Positions 36,100-46,134 of a stretch of 64,000 nt of DNA are shown here, piece by piece (the first letter of the stretch is position 1; each line of letters begins with the position of its first letter). The stretch comes from Candidatus Accumulibacter cognatus (lineage in GTDB: Bacteria; Pseudomonadota; Gammaproteobacteria; Burkholderiales; Rhodocyclaceae), in assembly GCA_013414765.1 (NCBI GenBank), contig CP058708.1:1917553-1981552 (forward strand), in the 5' to 3' direction. The notes under the pieces were generated by a model, which was not told the DNA's origin, made no database searches, and worked only from the letters and a program-made list of their open reading frames with translations. The translations under genes and the position numbers were made by a program.

Positions 36100-37548
36100 A
36101 TGACCACAAACGCTCAAACCCTTCTCGCACAGGCCAAAAAAACCCTGCTCACGCCCTACGGCCTGGATGTTGCAGACCTGACACGGGTATTCGGCAAGAT
36201 CATGGCGCACCAGGTCGATTATGCCGACCTCTATTTCCAATACAGCCGTTCCGAGGCCTGGAGCCTCGAGGAGGGAATCGTCAAGGCTGGCAGTTTCAAC
36301 ATCGACGAGGGGGTCGGCGTACGCGCCCTGTCGGGGGAAAAAACGGCTTTTGCCTACTCCGACGATATCAGCGTCCAGGCCCTCGGCGATGCCGCCGCGG
36401 CAGTGCGGGCGATTGCCGCGGCCGGGCAGGAGCGGCGCGTGCCGACGCTGAAGAGACGCAGCGGGCATCGCCTGTATGTGCCACAGGACCCGCTCGCTTC
36501 GCTCGACGCAGCCAGCAAGGTCAGACTGCTCGAACGTCTGGAGACGCTGGCACGCGCCGAGGATCCTCGGGTGACGCAGGTGATGGCACATCTCGCCGGC
36601 GAATATGAGGTGATTCTGGTGGCCGGCAGCGACGGCCGGCTGGCGGCCGACATTCGGCCGTTGGTACGGGTCTCGCTGACGGTCATCGTCGAAGCAGCCG
36701 GCCAGCGCGAACAGGGCTCGGCGGGCGGCGGTGGCCGTACCGATTACGACTGTTTCAACGATGCCGTGCTGCAGGGCTATGCACGCGAAGCCGTGCATCA
36801 GGCGCTGACCAATCTCGTCGCGCGTCCGGCGCCGGCGGGTACGATGACGGTTGTCCTGGGTTCTGGCTGGCCGGGCATCCTCCTGCACGAGGCCGTCGGG
36901 CATGGACTGGAAGGCGATTTCAACCGCAAGGGCAGTTCGACCTTTGCCGGCCGCATCGGCAGCCGCGTCGCCTCACCGGGAGTCACCATCATCGACGATG
37001 GCACGATGGCCGAACGGCGTGGTTCGCTGAACATCGATGACGAAGGCCATCCGACGCAGCGAACGGTCTTGATCGAAGACGGCATCCTCAAAGGCTACAT
37101 GCAGGACAGTCTCAACGCCAGGCTGATGGGTGTTTCCCCGACCGGCAATGGTCGCCGCGAGTCGTTTGCGCACCTGCCGCTGCCCCGCATGACCAACACC
37201 ACGATGGCAAACGGCGACAAGAGCGTCGAAGAGATCATCAAATCGGTCAAGAGGGGCATCTATGCGGTCAATTTTGGTGGCGGGCAGGTAGACATCACCA
37301 ACGGCAAGTTCGTCTTCTCGATGTCCGAGGCGTACCTGATCGAAGACGGCAAGGTGGGCTCACCGGTCAAGGGAGCGACCCTGATCGGTAGCGGACCGGA
37401 GGCCATGCAACAGGTGTCGATGATCGGCAACGACATGCGTCTAGACCCCGGCGTCGGTACCTGCGGGAAGGATGGCCAGAGCGTGCCGGTGGGCGTTGGC
37501 CAGCCGACCCTGCGCATTGAAGGTTTGACAGTTGGCGGGACGGCCTAG
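36100..37548 (+). CDS. tldD: Metalloprotease TldD
   Basis: 482 residues from the ATG at 36100. The zinc motif HExxxH is in [16 protein letters not shown]. Other family blocks are [45 protein letters not shown] and [19 protein letters not shown]. TldD pairs with TldE/PmbA (915-2291 here) in a heterodimer that digests unfolded peptides. The preceding 108 bp contain a dispersed repeat, so transcription with the nitrilase gene is uncertain. The MscS gene begins 2 bp after its stop. Confidence 0.96.
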   Translation: MTTNAQTLLAQAKKTLLTPYGLDVADLTRVFGKIMAHQVDYADLYFQYSRSEAWSLEEGIVKAGSFNIDEGVGVRALSGEKTAFAYSDDISVQALGDAAAAVRAIAAAGQERRVPTLKRRSGHRLYVPQDPLASLDAASKVRLLERLETLARAEDPRVTQVMAHLAGEYEVILVAGSDGRLAADIRPLVRVSLTVIVEAAGQREQGSAGGGGRTDYDCFNDAVLQGYAREAVHQALTNLVARPAPAGTMTVVLGSGWPGILLHEAVGHGLEGDFNRKGSSTFAGRIGSRVASPGVTIIDDGTMAERRGSLNIDDEGHPTQRTVLIEDGILKGYMQDSLNARLMGVSPTGNGRRESFAHLPLPRMTNTTMANGDKSVEEIIKSVKRGIYAVNFGGGQVDITNGKFVFSMSEAYLIEDGKVGSPVKGATLIGSGPEAMQQVSMIGNDMRLDPGVGTCGKDGQSVPVGVGQPTLRIEGLTVGGTA

Positions 37549-37550
37549 TC

Positions 37551-39185
37551 ATGTGGGCGATCCCGCTCCTGTCGAAGTTATCCGCGACGCTGTCATGGCT
37601 GCTGTGCTGTCTTTTCCTGGCAAGTACGGGGGCGCCGGTCATCGCCGCCGAATCGGCCCATCTGCAGGAAGCGACCCTCCACTATCATTTCCGGCCGATC
37701 GTCACCTTCCGAACGACCCTGATGGGCATGACCCCCGAGACGCGTGTCCGCAGGGCGCTGGCTCGCCTCGATACCCTGGCTGCGAACCAGATGGGGGAGC
37801 CGGTCGAAGTGACGCCATTCACGGTTGACGGCAAGCGTGGAATCAATTTGCGGATTGGGCAACTGGTTCTCTTCAACGTCCTGGAGGGGGACCTGGACCC
37901 CGAAGAGAAGCTCTCGCTCGACGAAGCGGGGCGGCGTGCGGCCAGTGAGATGCAAGCAGCGCTGCAGGCGGCAAGCGAGCAAAATCGTCCGATGGTGCTG
38001 CTGAAGGGGGCCGGACTATCGATACTGGCCACCGCCATTGCGCTGCTGCTGCTGTGGCTGATTCGTCGCGCGACGACGCTGATGGTACGCCATTTACAGG
38101 TAGTCATCGAAGCCGAGAATGCCTCCAGCCGGCTTCGCTGGGCACGTCACGGCTGGTTGTTGGTGAAGCGACTCGCGCAATTGCTGATGGGCTTTCTGTG
38201 GTTGAACGTCGCCTATCTCTGGCTGACCTACGTGCTGGCACGCTTTCCGCTCACCGAGCCGCTCGGTGACCGCCTGACCGACTTTCTGTTCGGGTTGCTC
38301 GAAACACTCGGTGCCGGCCTGCTCGGCGCCATGCCGGCGCTGACCACGGCACTGGTGATTCTATTCCTGACCAAGGCCTTCAACGATGCGCTCGGCAACT
38401 TCTTCAAGGCCGCCAAGGAAGGCCGGGTGCAGGTACCTGGACTACACCCGGAGACGGTCACCGCAACCCACCGGCTCGTCAACATCCTCGTCTGGGGCTT
38501 GGGAATCGCCATTGCCTACCCGTTCATTCCGATGTCTGACAGCGACGCTTTCAAGGGCTTGTCGGTAATGTTCGGCTTCATGTTGACGCTCGGCTCGGCG
38601 GGGATCGTCAACCAGTTGATGAGTGGTCTGGTGCTGGTCTATTCGCGTGCTCTGTCGGTCGGTGATTTTGTCGACATTGGTGAACATGTCGGTGTGGTCA
38701 GCGAGGTCGGCGCGCTGTCGACCAAGATGATCAACATGCGCAACGAGGAGGTGACCATTCCCAACGCGGTTCTGGTCGGCAATCCGATCCGGAACTACTC
38801 GCGTCTGGCCGGCGCGCGTGGCACGCTGGTGTCGACCAAGGTGACCATCGGCTACGATACGCCGTGGCGGCAGGTGCATGCGATGCTGATTGCCGCCGCC
38901 GAGCAGACACCGGGTTTGCGGGCGCTCCCCAAACCGTTCGTCTATCAGCGTAGTCTCGCCGACTGGTATGTCGAATATGAACTGTTCGCGCACATGGACA
39001 AGCCGCTCGAGCGGGTGCCGGTATTATCGGCGCTGCATGCCAACATCCAGGACCAGTTCAACACCTACGGGGTGCAGATCATGTCGCCGCACTTCGTCAG
39101 CCAGCCCCGCAACAATGTAGTCGTTCCTCCTGAGGGGTGGCATGCGCCGCCGGCAGCGCCGGACGCCCCGCCACCGCAGCCCTGA
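37551..39185 (+). CDS. MscS-family mechanosensitive ion channel
   Basis: 544 residues. Signal-like first segment (SWLLCCLFLASTGAPVIAAE), an extracytoplasmic region of about 110 residues, then about five membrane segments (ILATAIALLLLWLI, LAQLLMGFLWLNVAYLWL, AMPALTTALVILFL, RLVNILVWGLGIAIAYPF, VMFGFMLTLGSAGIVNQLMS). The MscS pore/beta domain is ALSVGDFVDIGEHVGVVSEV, KMINMRNEEVTIPNAVLVGN. It releases solutes under osmotic downshock at the inner membrane. It starts 2 bp after tldD and ends 28 bp before the next start. Confidence 0.92.
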   Translation: MWAIPLLSKLSATLSWLLCCLFLASTGAPVIAAESAHLQEATLHYHFRPIVTFRTTLMGMTPETRVRRALARLDTLAANQMGEPVEVTPFTVDGKRGINLRIGQLVLFNVLEGDLDPEEKLSLDEAGRRAASEMQAALQAASEQNRPMVLLKGAGLSILATAIALLLLWLIRRATTLMVRHLQVVIEAENASSRLRWARHGWLLVKRLAQLLMGFLWLNVAYLWLTYVLARFPLTEPLGDRLTDFLFGLLETLGAGLLGAMPALTTALVILFLTKAFNDALGNFFKAAKEGRVQVPGLHPETVTATHRLVNILVWGLGIAIAYPFIPMSDSDAFKGLSVMFGFMLTLGSAGIVNQLMSGLVLVYSRALSVGDFVDIGEHVGVVSEVGALSTKMINMRNEEVTIPNAVLVGNPIRNYSRLAGARGTLVSTKVTIGYDTPWRQVHAMLIAAAEQTPGLRALPKPFVYQRSLADWYVEYELFAHMDKPLERVPVLSALHANIQDQFNTYGVQIMSPHFVSQPRNNVVVPPEGWHAPPAAPDAPPPQP

Positions 39186-39213
39186 CCGCAGCGCGCAAGC
39201 CTCGAAAGTCTCG

Positions 39214-41223
39214 ATGATCAGCTTCGCCACCACCGTATTCCTCTCGGCCTTTCTGCTGTTCCAGATTCAGCCGATCATCGCCAAGATGATCCTGCCGTGG
39301 TTCGGCGGTTCGTCGTCGGTGTGGAGTACCTGCCTGGTCTTTTTCCAGGCCGAACTGCTGCTTGGCTACCTGTACGTACACCTTCTCCACGAGTGGCTTT
39401 CTCCTCGCCGCCAGAATGTCGTGCATGCCGTCCTGTTGCTCCTGAGCCTGGCGACCCTGCCGGTGATTGCCGATCCGGCGTGGAAGGAAGCGGCGTTTGC
39501 CCATCCGACCTGGAACGTACTCGTCGTTCTTGCCTCGGCGGTCGGCATGCCCTATTTGCTGCTGTCAACCACCGGGCCGCTGATGCAGGCCTGGTACGCA
39601 CGATCATTCACGAGCCTGATGCCCTACCGGCTGTACGCACTCTCAAATTTGGCATCGATGCTCGCACTGCTGAGCTACCCGGTACTCGTTGAACCATACT
39701 TTCCGGTTTTCGAGCAAGCCTGGGCCTGGTCGGTGGCATACGCCCTCTTCGTCCTGGCGTGTCTGGGCAGTGCCTGGCAGTCGTGGAAAGGGGTAGCCAG
39801 CGAAGTCGAAAGGCCACATGCCGATGCGGCACCTCGCCCGGCATGGAGCGAGTGTCTGTTGTGGGTTGGTCTGGCGATGACCGCCTCGATCCTGTTGCTG
39901 GCGATGACCCGCCATCTGACGCAGGACGTCGCGCCGATTCCTTTCCTGTGGGTCTTGCCGCTAAGCCTCTATCTGCTGAGTTTCATCCTCTGCTTTGATG
40001 CCCCAAGGTACTATTACCGGCCCGGATTCCTCGTGGCGCTGCCGATCGCCTTGCTGGCTCTTGACCGGGTTCTCGACGGCGGCAGCCTGCCGGTACCGAT
40101 CCTCATTGCCGCGATGTCGCTGTCCCTGTTCATCTTCTGCATGGTCTGTCACGGCGAGCTGGTCAGGCGCCGGCCAGCGGTTCGCCATCTGACCCTGTTC
40201 TACCTGATGCTCTCGATTGGCGGCGCGCTCGGCGGGAGCTTTGTCGGGTTGCTGGCGCCGGCCGTGTTCGAGGCCTACTTCGAACTGCCGATCGGCCTGT
40301 TCCTCTGCGCTCTGCTGGTGGTCATCGTTCTCTGGCACGATCTCAAACCGGCGTGGCGCTGGCTGCTGGCGGTCGTGCTGCTTGCCTACGGCTGTCGTCT
40401 GGTCGGGATCTCGGTCGACTACGTCCAAGACTACCGACATGTGCTGCGCAACTTCTACGGCCAGTTGCGTGTGCTCGACAAAAACGACGAAGCGCTGGGT
40501 CTGAAGCGCACGATGTTGCACGGGGAAATTTACCACGGAGAACAGTTCATCTCCCCCGCCTACAACCGGCGACCCACGGCCTACTATTGCGAGAAGTCGG
40601 GGATTGGCCAGGCGCTACTCAATCTCGCCATCGACCGGCCACGGAAGATCGGGGTTCTTGGTTTGGGCGCCGGGACACTCGCCAGCTACGGCCGGCCGGG
40701 GGACGAAATGCGCATGTACGAAATCAACGAACAGGTACTCGACCTGGCTCGCAGGGACTTCAGCTACCTTGCGGATAGCGCAGCGCAGATTGTTCCGGTG
40801 CTCGGGGATGGTCGCCTGATGCTTGAAAGCGAAGCGGTCCAGCACTTCGATCTGCTGGCGATCGATGCTTTCTCCGGCGACTCGATCCCGACGCATCTGC
40901 TGACCATCGAGGCCATCCGGGCCTATCTGCGCCACATCAAGAACGAGGGTGTGCTGGCCATGCATATCACCAACCGCTATCTCGATTTGCGACCGGTCGT
41001 TGCTGCCGCCGCCCGGCAGCTCGACATGCACGCCCTGATCGTCACACTCGATGCGGATGCGGACGATGCCTTCTGCCGCGATTCGGTCTGGGTGATGATG
41101 GCCCGACCCGAAGCTGCGCTGGGCCTGCAGGAAAAGATCCGGGGGGCAGCGCCGCTTGTCCCGCGACCGGGCTTCGCGGTGTGGACCGATGGTTTTTCCA
41201 ACTTGCTGAAAATTCTGAAATGA
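39214..41223 (+). CDS. Membrane-bound spermidine synthase-like protein (fused MFS/spermidine synthase)
   Basis: 669 residues from the ATG at 39214; the codons before it overlap the MscS gene. The N-terminal 400 residues hold about ten membrane segments (FATTVFLSAFLLFQIQPIIA, then MTASILLLAMT, FLWVLPLSLYLLSFILC). The C-terminal 250 are an aminopropyltransferase/methyltransferase fold with GVLGLGAGTLASYG, the acidic MYEINEQV, PVLGDGRLML and LLAIDAFSGDSIPTHLL. The membrane part is the hallmark of fused MFS/spermidine synthase proteins; real spermidine synthase activity is not established for this type. Confidence 0.85.
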   Translation: MISFATTVFLSAFLLFQIQPIIAKMILPWFGGSSSVWSTCLVFFQAELLLGYLYVHLLHEWLSPRRQNVVHAVLLLLSLATLPVIADPAWKEAAFAHPTWNVLVVLASAVGMPYLLLSTTGPLMQAWYARSFTSLMPYRLYALSNLASMLALLSYPVLVEPYFPVFEQAWAWSVAYALFVLACLGSAWQSWKGVASEVERPHADAAPRPAWSECLLWVGLAMTASILLLAMTRHLTQDVAPIPFLWVLPLSLYLLSFILCFDAPRYYYRPGFLVALPIALLALDRVLDGGSLPVPILIAAMSLSLFIFCMVCHGELVRRRPAVRHLTLFYLMLSIGGALGGSFVGLLAPAVFEAYFELPIGLFLCALLVVIVLWHDLKPAWRWLLAVVLLAYGCRLVGISVDYVQDYRHVLRNFYGQLRVLDKNDEALGLKRTMLHGEIYHGEQFISPAYNRRPTAYYCEKSGIGQALLNLAIDRPRKIGVLGLGAGTLASYGRPGDEMRMYEINEQVLDLARRDFSYLADSAAQIVPVLGDGRLMLESEAVQHFDLLAIDAFSGDSIPTHLLTIEAIRAYLRHIKNEGVLAMHITNRYLDLRPVVAAAARQLDMHALIVTLDADADDAFCRDSVWVMMARPEAALGLQEKIRGAAPLVPRPGFAVWTDGFSNLLKILK

Positions 41224-41267
41224 GTGCCGGGTATGGAGCCATGGCGTAGTGAATTGGGAGATGGCAC

Positions 41268-41939
41268 ATGGACGAGCAAGGCATCACTTCCAGAGCCAAA
41301 CTGACACCAGTCACGGTACTGGTGGTCGACGACCACCCGGCCCTGCGTGCCGGCCTGCGCAGCCTGATCGATTCCGATCCTGCCCTGCGTGTACTGGCGG
41401 AAGTGGAGAGCGGCGAGGCGGCCTACGCCGCCTACCGCACGCACTGTCCGGACACCGTGGTCATGGACCTCAGCATGGAAGGCTTCGGTGGCATCGAAGC
41501 CATCCGACGCATTCGCAAGCTTGATCCACAGGCCGCCGTCCTGGTCTACAGCGTGCACGATTCGCAGGTGTTGCTCGAACGAGCGCTCGAGGCCGGAGCC
41601 ATGGGTTTCGTCACCAAGGGCAGCAACGTTGAAACACTGTTGCTGGGGCTCAAGAAAGTGGCGAAGGGCGAATCCTTCGTCAGCGCCGACCTGTTGCCGG
41701 CACTGCTCGACCGCCACCGTCCGTCGGGTGCCGCGCAGTTCAACCGCCTGACGCAGCGTGAATTTCAGGTTTTCAGGCTGCTCAGCGAGGGGCACTCGCT
41801 GTCCGAGTGCGCGAGTATTCTCAATTTGAGCAGCAAGACGGTCAGCAACCATTTCACCCAGATCCGGGCCAAGCTCGGTGTTTCCAGTCTTGCAGAAATG
41901 GCACATATGGCCATTCGTCAGGGTCTGATCGAACCCTGA
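41268..41939 (+). CDS. NarL/FixJ-type response regulator
   Basis: 223 residues. Receiver domain (about 14-130) with acidic pair VVDDH, phosphoacceptor Asp67 in VVMDLSM, YSVHD and Lys in GFVTKGS. LuxR-type helix-turn-helix (about 155-215): FNRLTQREFQVFRLLSEGHS, LSECASILNLSSKTVSNHFT, QIRAKLGVSS. It should bind DNA when phosphorylated. The opposite-strand kinase at 41918-43771 is the obvious partner; their 3' ends overlap by 22 bp. Confidence 0.94.
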   Translation: MDEQGITSRAKLTPVTVLVVDDHPALRAGLRSLIDSDPALRVLAEVESGEAAYAAYRTHCPDTVVMDLSMEGFGGIEAIRRIRKLDPQAAVLVYSVHDSQVLLERALEAGAMGFVTKGSNVETLLLGLKKVAKGESFVSADLLPALLDRHRPSGAAQFNRLTQREFQVFRLLSEGHSLSECASILNLSSKTVSNHFTQIRAKLGVSSLAEMAHMAIRQGLIEP

Positions 41940-43771
41940 CGCGACCCGACCGCCATTTCTGCAGGGGGCCCCACGCTCGGCAGGAGCACCCGCACGCGCG
42001 TGCCAGCGCCGTGCCAACTGCGGATCTGCAGCGAGCCGCCGAGACTGAGGACGCGTTCGCGCATGCCGGCCAGACCGAAGCCCGCATGCGGTGCGCCCAC
42101 GTCCATGCCGACGCCATCGTCCCGGATGAGCAGCCGAAGGGAGTCTCCGTGCTGCCGTCTGGCGAGGACCAACCGCAGCCGCTTGGCGTGCGCATGTTGC
42201 GTGACATTGTTCAGGCACTCCTGGACGATGCGATAGATGGCCACCCGCACTGGCGCTGTCGGGCAAACCAGCTCGTGATCCAGTGAGGCCCGCCACTTGA
42301 TTTCAGGATGCTGTTGTCCCCAGACCTCGAGTAGGCTGGCAAGCGCTTCGACGATGCCAGCAGCATCGAGAATGTTGGGGCGCAGACCTTCCATCAGGCG
42401 GTGCGACACCTGGTAGATGGCGCGTGCGGAATCCTCGATCGCCTGCGCTGCGGCCTTGATCCATTCGCGATCGTGTCCGCCATTATGTTGAATGGCCCCG
42501 GCAAAGGCGCGAATCGCCGTCACGTGCTGGGAAAGTTCATCGTGCAGTTCGCGGGCCAGCTCCGCTCGCTCATGTTCCTGCACCGAGATCAGTTGGCGCA
42601 CCAGGCGAGTGTTCTCGTCAAGCAGGAGCTTCGTCGCCTCCTCGGCCAGCTTGCGCTCGGTGATGTCCTGGACGGTGCCGACCATGCGCAGGGCTTCTCC
42701 ATTGGCGGCGCATTCGACCTGACCGAGGCCGTGCATCCAGCGCAGCGTGCCGTCGCTGGGCCGAATGATCCGGTACTGACGATCGAATACTCCCCGCTCG
42801 GCAACGACCTGGTGGAAATAATCGAGCGTTGCTTGCCGATCCGCTGCATGGAGCAATTCGCCCCAGCCGCTGACGGTATGTTCACACGTCGGGCAGATGC
42901 CGAATATCCGTTCCAGCATCGGACTGCCGATCCAGGATTCCGAGGGCAGTTCGATCAGGAAACTGCCGAGCCGGCCAAGCTCCTGGGCGCGCTGCAGGGC
43001 CTGCTCGCTGCGCTTGATCGGGGTCACGTCCACGACCTCGACGAAGAACCCCTGTACCTCCCCGTTAATGATGTCGGGGATATAACGGGCCAGTGCATGG
43101 TTCACCGAATGGCCATCGGGTGACGGGATGGCGCGCTCGAACTGCTGTGCTGCTCCCCCCAGTACGGCTTCGATATAGGGCAGGTTGAGACGGTAGCGTT
43201 CCTCGCCGATCACCTCCCGGATATGCTTGCCAGGGATCGTCGCCGGCTCGATGCCGAACCAGTCGCGATAAGCGTGATTGGCGAATCGGTTGCGTAGATT
43301 GCGATCCCAGTAGCCGATCATCGACGAGACGCTGTTCAGCAGCGCGTTCAGGTCGCGCTCGCTCTGGCGCTGCCCGAAGCGATGCTCCTTGGGCACACTT
43401 TCGGCCAGCTTGTGGGCGCTGATATCACGATGACCGACGACCATTCCCTTGATGGCACCCAGCAAGGGAGTGGCGTAACATTCGAACCAGCGTTCGCGAT
43501 CTGGGGAATGGCAGGGGTACTCAAGCGAGAACAGCGTCTGCCGTCCCGCCAGAACCTCTTCACAGCCGCGCAGGGCAGCCGCTGCCAGCGAATCGATAGC
43601 GGCCGCCCTGCGCAATGCCGCCAGATAATCGATGCCGACCCCGGCCGCCAGTGCCGCACTGCCGCCGTAGCTTTCGGCAAAGGTGCGCCACACTTGGTTG
43701 ATGCTGATGATCACGCCGTGTTCGTCGAGCACGGCGATTGAATCGTACTGTGAGTCGATCAGAGAGTGCAT
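41918..43771 (-). CDS. Cytoplasmic PAS-domain sensor histidine kinase (HisKA_3)
   Basis: 617 residues, no membrane segment. Three PAS domains: about 10-120 (IAVLDEHGVIISINQVW), 140-255 (SMIGYWDRNLRNRFANHAYR) and 265-375 (LGSFLIELPSESWIGSPMLE, with TVQDITERKLAEE). Then the HisKA_3 dimerisation domain with His410 in ARELHDELSQ, and an HATPase domain with CLNNVTQHAHA, LLIRDDGVGMD and GFGLAGMRERV. It should sense a soluble or redox signal and phosphorylate the NarL-type regulator encoded convergently. The start at 43771 follows an AGGAGGC site. Confidence 0.93.
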   Translation of the reverse strand: MHSLIDSQYDSIAVLDEHGVIISINQVWRTFAESYGGSAALAAGVGIDYLAALRRAAAIDSLAAAALRGCEEVLAGRQTLFSLEYPCHSPDRERWFECYATPLLGAIKGMVVGHRDISAHKLAESVPKEHRFGQRQSERDLNALLNSVSSMIGYWDRNLRNRFANHAYRDWFGIEPATIPGKHIREVIGEERYRLNLPYIEAVLGGAAQQFERAIPSPDGHSVNHALARYIPDIINGEVQGFFVEVVDVTPIKRSEQALQRAQELGRLGSFLIELPSESWIGSPMLERIFGICPTCEHTVSGWGELLHAADRQATLDYFHQVVAERGVFDRQYRIIRPSDGTLRWMHGLGQVECAANGEALRMVGTVQDITERKLAEEATKLLLDENTRLVRQLISVQEHERAELARELHDELSQHVTAIRAFAGAIQHNGGHDREWIKAAAQAIEDSARAIYQVSHRLMEGLRPNILDAAGIVEALASLLEVWGQQHPEIKWRASLDHELVCPTAPVRVAIYRIVQECLNNVTQHAHAKRLRLVLARRQHGDSLRLLIRDDGVGMDVGAPHAGFGLAGMRERVLSLGGSLQIRSWHGAGTRVRVLLPSVGPPAEMAVGSRQGSIRP

Positions 43772-44366
43772 GCGGCCTCCTGGCGAATCCGTATTGGCAA
43801 CTGCCGCCTTGGTACGTTCCTTAAGCAGCTGCGCAGGGTCGGGTCGCCTGGCAGCCGACTGGTCGAACTAGGTGACGACCGCGCCAAGGGCTATCGCCGC
43901 CGCCCGCCCTGCTGCAGGCAGAGATGTGATGAGCTGGCAGTGCCTTCTCAGTCTGACGGGTGGGCGATGTGGTCACCCGCTGATTATCACTCAAACGCGC
44001 ACCAACAGCGACTTGTAGTACCACCTAATGAATGTGCAAGGCTGAGCAAGACGGGCATGCCCATTTGCCAAGTGCCCGAAGACAATCAGGATCAGTGGAA
44101 CCGGCCTCCCGCCGCTGATGTGCTTCCTGCACGTCACCGGGAAATATTCCTGATAGCAACAGGAGTATTACCACTGGTTGAGTTGTTAAGTGAGCGAGAG
44201 AATCAATACTGGAGTTCCATTGGTGGAGCCGGGTATGTCTTGTTATTTTGCCGGTCCTTTAATTCCTTCCATCCATCCACATCCGTCTTCGGACTTGTCG
44301 GCTGTTACAGTGGGCCAGCGAATTAATGGGCCTCACTTAAAAGTGAAAAAAGTAAAGGAGTTACGC
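43772..44366. other. 595-bp intergenic region between divergent kinase and ankyrin genes
   Basis: It must hold the promoters of both flanking genes. An open frame crosses into the ankyrin gene but is not protein-like. A small dyad CACTTAAAAGTG lies just before the ankyrin ribosome binding site. Nothing else recognised. Confidence 0.5.
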
Positions 44367-45053
44367 ATGAACGACATGACACAGCCAGAAACTGATCACG
44401 AGAATTGTGTTGAGGCCTTCATAGCAAGTGCGTGTGCGGGAAAGATCGGTGCGATCCGTCCCCAGGTGGCCGCGGGTTTTGACCTGAATGGCACGGATCG
44501 CTTCGGCGATACGATACTTGAACGAGTGATCGGTGACCTGGAGTTTTGCCCCCAAACGCCCAAGTACATGGTGGTCAAGGAATTGTTACGCCTGGGTGCT
44601 GATCCCAATGCACGCAGCCGGGATGGTTCCAGCCCACTGATCGTGGCGGTTCTGCACATGGACACCGAGATGTTGCGCCTCCTGCTTGACGCTGGTGCCG
44701 ATCCCAACGCCGTGCCAATGCACGCCAGCGACGAGTTGCTGTACGACTGGGCGGTCTTCGTTTACCGCTACGAGGTCTGGAATGTCAAACTGCCCGAAAC
44801 AGCCAAGGTGGCAGACCAGGTCGATCCGGACGCTTGGCTTCGTTACTTGGATCGTCTGGCAGTAAAATACGGCAAGCGGCGCCCCGATTATCTGCGGCTG
44901 TTGCGCAATCGCGGCGCGCTTTCCATTACCGAATTGCGGCAGGGCAGGGTCTCCGGAGGAAGGTACACGCCAGGTCAACAAACGCGCAGGCATGTTGCCC
45001 CCCGTGTTTGCGAGCCAGTACCCGCTGAGTCCCTGGCCAAACAGGTGCACTGA
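44367..45053 (+). CDS. Ankyrin-repeat protein
   Basis: 228 residues from the ATG at 44367, preceded by AAAGGAG. Ankyrin-type repeats are visible in the first 120 residues: GDTILERVIGDLEFCPQTPK, KELLRLGADPNARSRDGSSP, LLLDAGADPNAVPMHASDEL. The remainder (WAVFVYRYEVWNVKLPETA, PDYLRLLRNRGAL) is helical and may continue the stack. No signal peptide, so a cytoplasmic protein-binding role is likely; partner unknown. Convergent with the dehydrogenase gene, 1 bp apart. Confidence 0.8.
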   Translation: MNDMTQPETDHENCVEAFIASACAGKIGAIRPQVAAGFDLNGTDRFGDTILERVIGDLEFCPQTPKYMVVKELLRLGADPNARSRDGSSPLIVAVLHMDTEMLRLLLDAGADPNAVPMHASDELLYDWAVFVYRYEVWNVKLPETAKVADQVDPDAWLRYLDRLAVKYGKRRPDYLRLLRNRGALSITELRQGRVSGGRYTPGQQTRRHVAPRVCEPVPAESLAKQVH

Positions 45054-45054
45054 A

Positions 45055-46011
45055 TCAGACAACCTGGTTCTGCGGTTCACCGCGGTTGAAGGCTTCGAGA
45101 TTTGCCGTCAATTGGTCGGCTAGCGCCTGCATCGCTGGTCGACTGGCCCAGGCTACATGCGGGGTCAGCAGGAAATTGGGTAGCGCGAGCAGTTGCGGCG
45201 CCAGCAGAACATTGCCGGTGCTCGGCGGCTCGACGCTCAGCACATCGAAACCGGCACCGGCGATCCAGCCCTGCTGCAGCGCTCGGGCTAGCGCCGCTTC
45301 ATCGACCAGGCCACCGCGCGCCGTGTTGATCAGCAGTGCTGAAGGCCGCATGGCCCGCAATTCGGGTTCACCCAGCAGGTTCTTCGTCTCGGGGGTCAGC
45401 GGGCAATGCAGCGAGACCACGTCGGCTTCGTGCAAGGCCTGGTCGAAAGGGGTATAGCCGGGGCGCACGCTTGGCGCGCCCTTGCGCTCGCAGCGCAGCA
45501 CGCGCATGCCGAACGCCTCGGCGAGCCTGATGACGCCTCCGCCAAGATTGCCGCTGCCAATGACCGCCAGTTTGGCACCGTGCAGGTCGCGAATCGGATA
45601 ATCGATGAAACAGAACTGCCTGGAACGTTGCCAATTGCCGGCGGCCACCGCTTGTCGATAGGCAACGACATTGCGCGACAACGCCAGCAATAGCGCGAAG
45701 ACATGCTCGGGTACGGTATGCACGGCGTAGCCGCGGATGTTCGAAACGACGACGCCGTGGGCGCGGCAAGCATCAAGGTCGATGTTGTTGGTGCCGGTCG
45801 CCGCGACCGCGACCATTTGCAACGCGGGCAGTACCGCAATCAGTTCAGCCCTGATCGACAGCTTGTTGACGATTGCAATCGTCGCCCCGGCGAGCCGCTC
45901 TGCGACCTGCAGTTGCAGTGTGGTCGCATGTTCGACCCAGTGATGGGGAAAATCCGGCCGGCGCAGGTCGGCGATGATCGACTCTCCTTCGAGATGGACA
46001 ATTCGGTGCAT
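45055..46011 (-). CDS. D-2-hydroxyacid dehydrogenase (glycerate/hydroxypyruvate reductase type)
   Basis: 318 residues. Nucleotide-binding motif LAVIGSGNLGGGV (GxGxxG), substrate Arg in INTARGGLVDE, Glu in FDVLSVEPP and catalytic His in LTPHVAW; the N-terminal substrate domain has AATGTNNIDLDACRAHG. This is the 2-hydroxyacid dehydrogenase family, closest by pattern to HprA glycerate dehydrogenase, which interconverts D-glycerate and hydroxypyruvate with NAD(P)H. The substrate is inferred. Confidence 0.9.
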   Translation of the reverse strand: MHRIVHLEGESIIADLRRPDFPHHWVEHATTLQLQVAERLAGATIAIVNKLSIRAELIAVLPALQMVAVAATGTNNIDLDACRAHGVVVSNIRGYAVHTVPEHVFALLLALSRNVVAYRQAVAAGNWQRSRQFCFIDYPIRDLHGAKLAVIGSGNLGGGVIRLAEAFGMRVLRCERKGAPSVRPGYTPFDQALHEADVVSLHCPLTPETKNLLGEPELRAMRPSALLINTARGGLVDEAALARALQQGWIAGAGFDVLSVEPPSTGNVLLAPQLLALPNFLLTPHVAWASRPAMQALADQLTANLEAFNRGEPQNQVV

Positions 46012-46023
46012 GGTTCAATATGG

Positions 46024-46092
46024 AAGTTGCGTCAGCGACTCACTATTTTCCTCTCTCCCCTGGCGAGGGAAGGGTCGGGGGAGGGGGAAAGT
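46024..46092. repeat. Dispersed repeat, copy B (inverted relative to copy A)
   Basis: AAGTTGCGTCAGCGACTCAC, CTCTCTCCCCTGGCGAGGG and GTCGGGGGAGGGGG mirror the modules of 36005-36071 on the other strand. It lies between the dehydrogenase gene and the short aldehyde dehydrogenase gene. Confidence 0.55.
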
Positions 46093-46134
46093 GGTCGTGA
46101 CTGTAAAGATCGGGGGCTGGAAAAGTCGTGACCG

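Noticed and set aside
43772-44366. Upstream coding extension of the ankyrin gene from 44190
   Set aside because: The ATG at 44367 has a clear AAAGGAG and the upstream codons are not protein-like.
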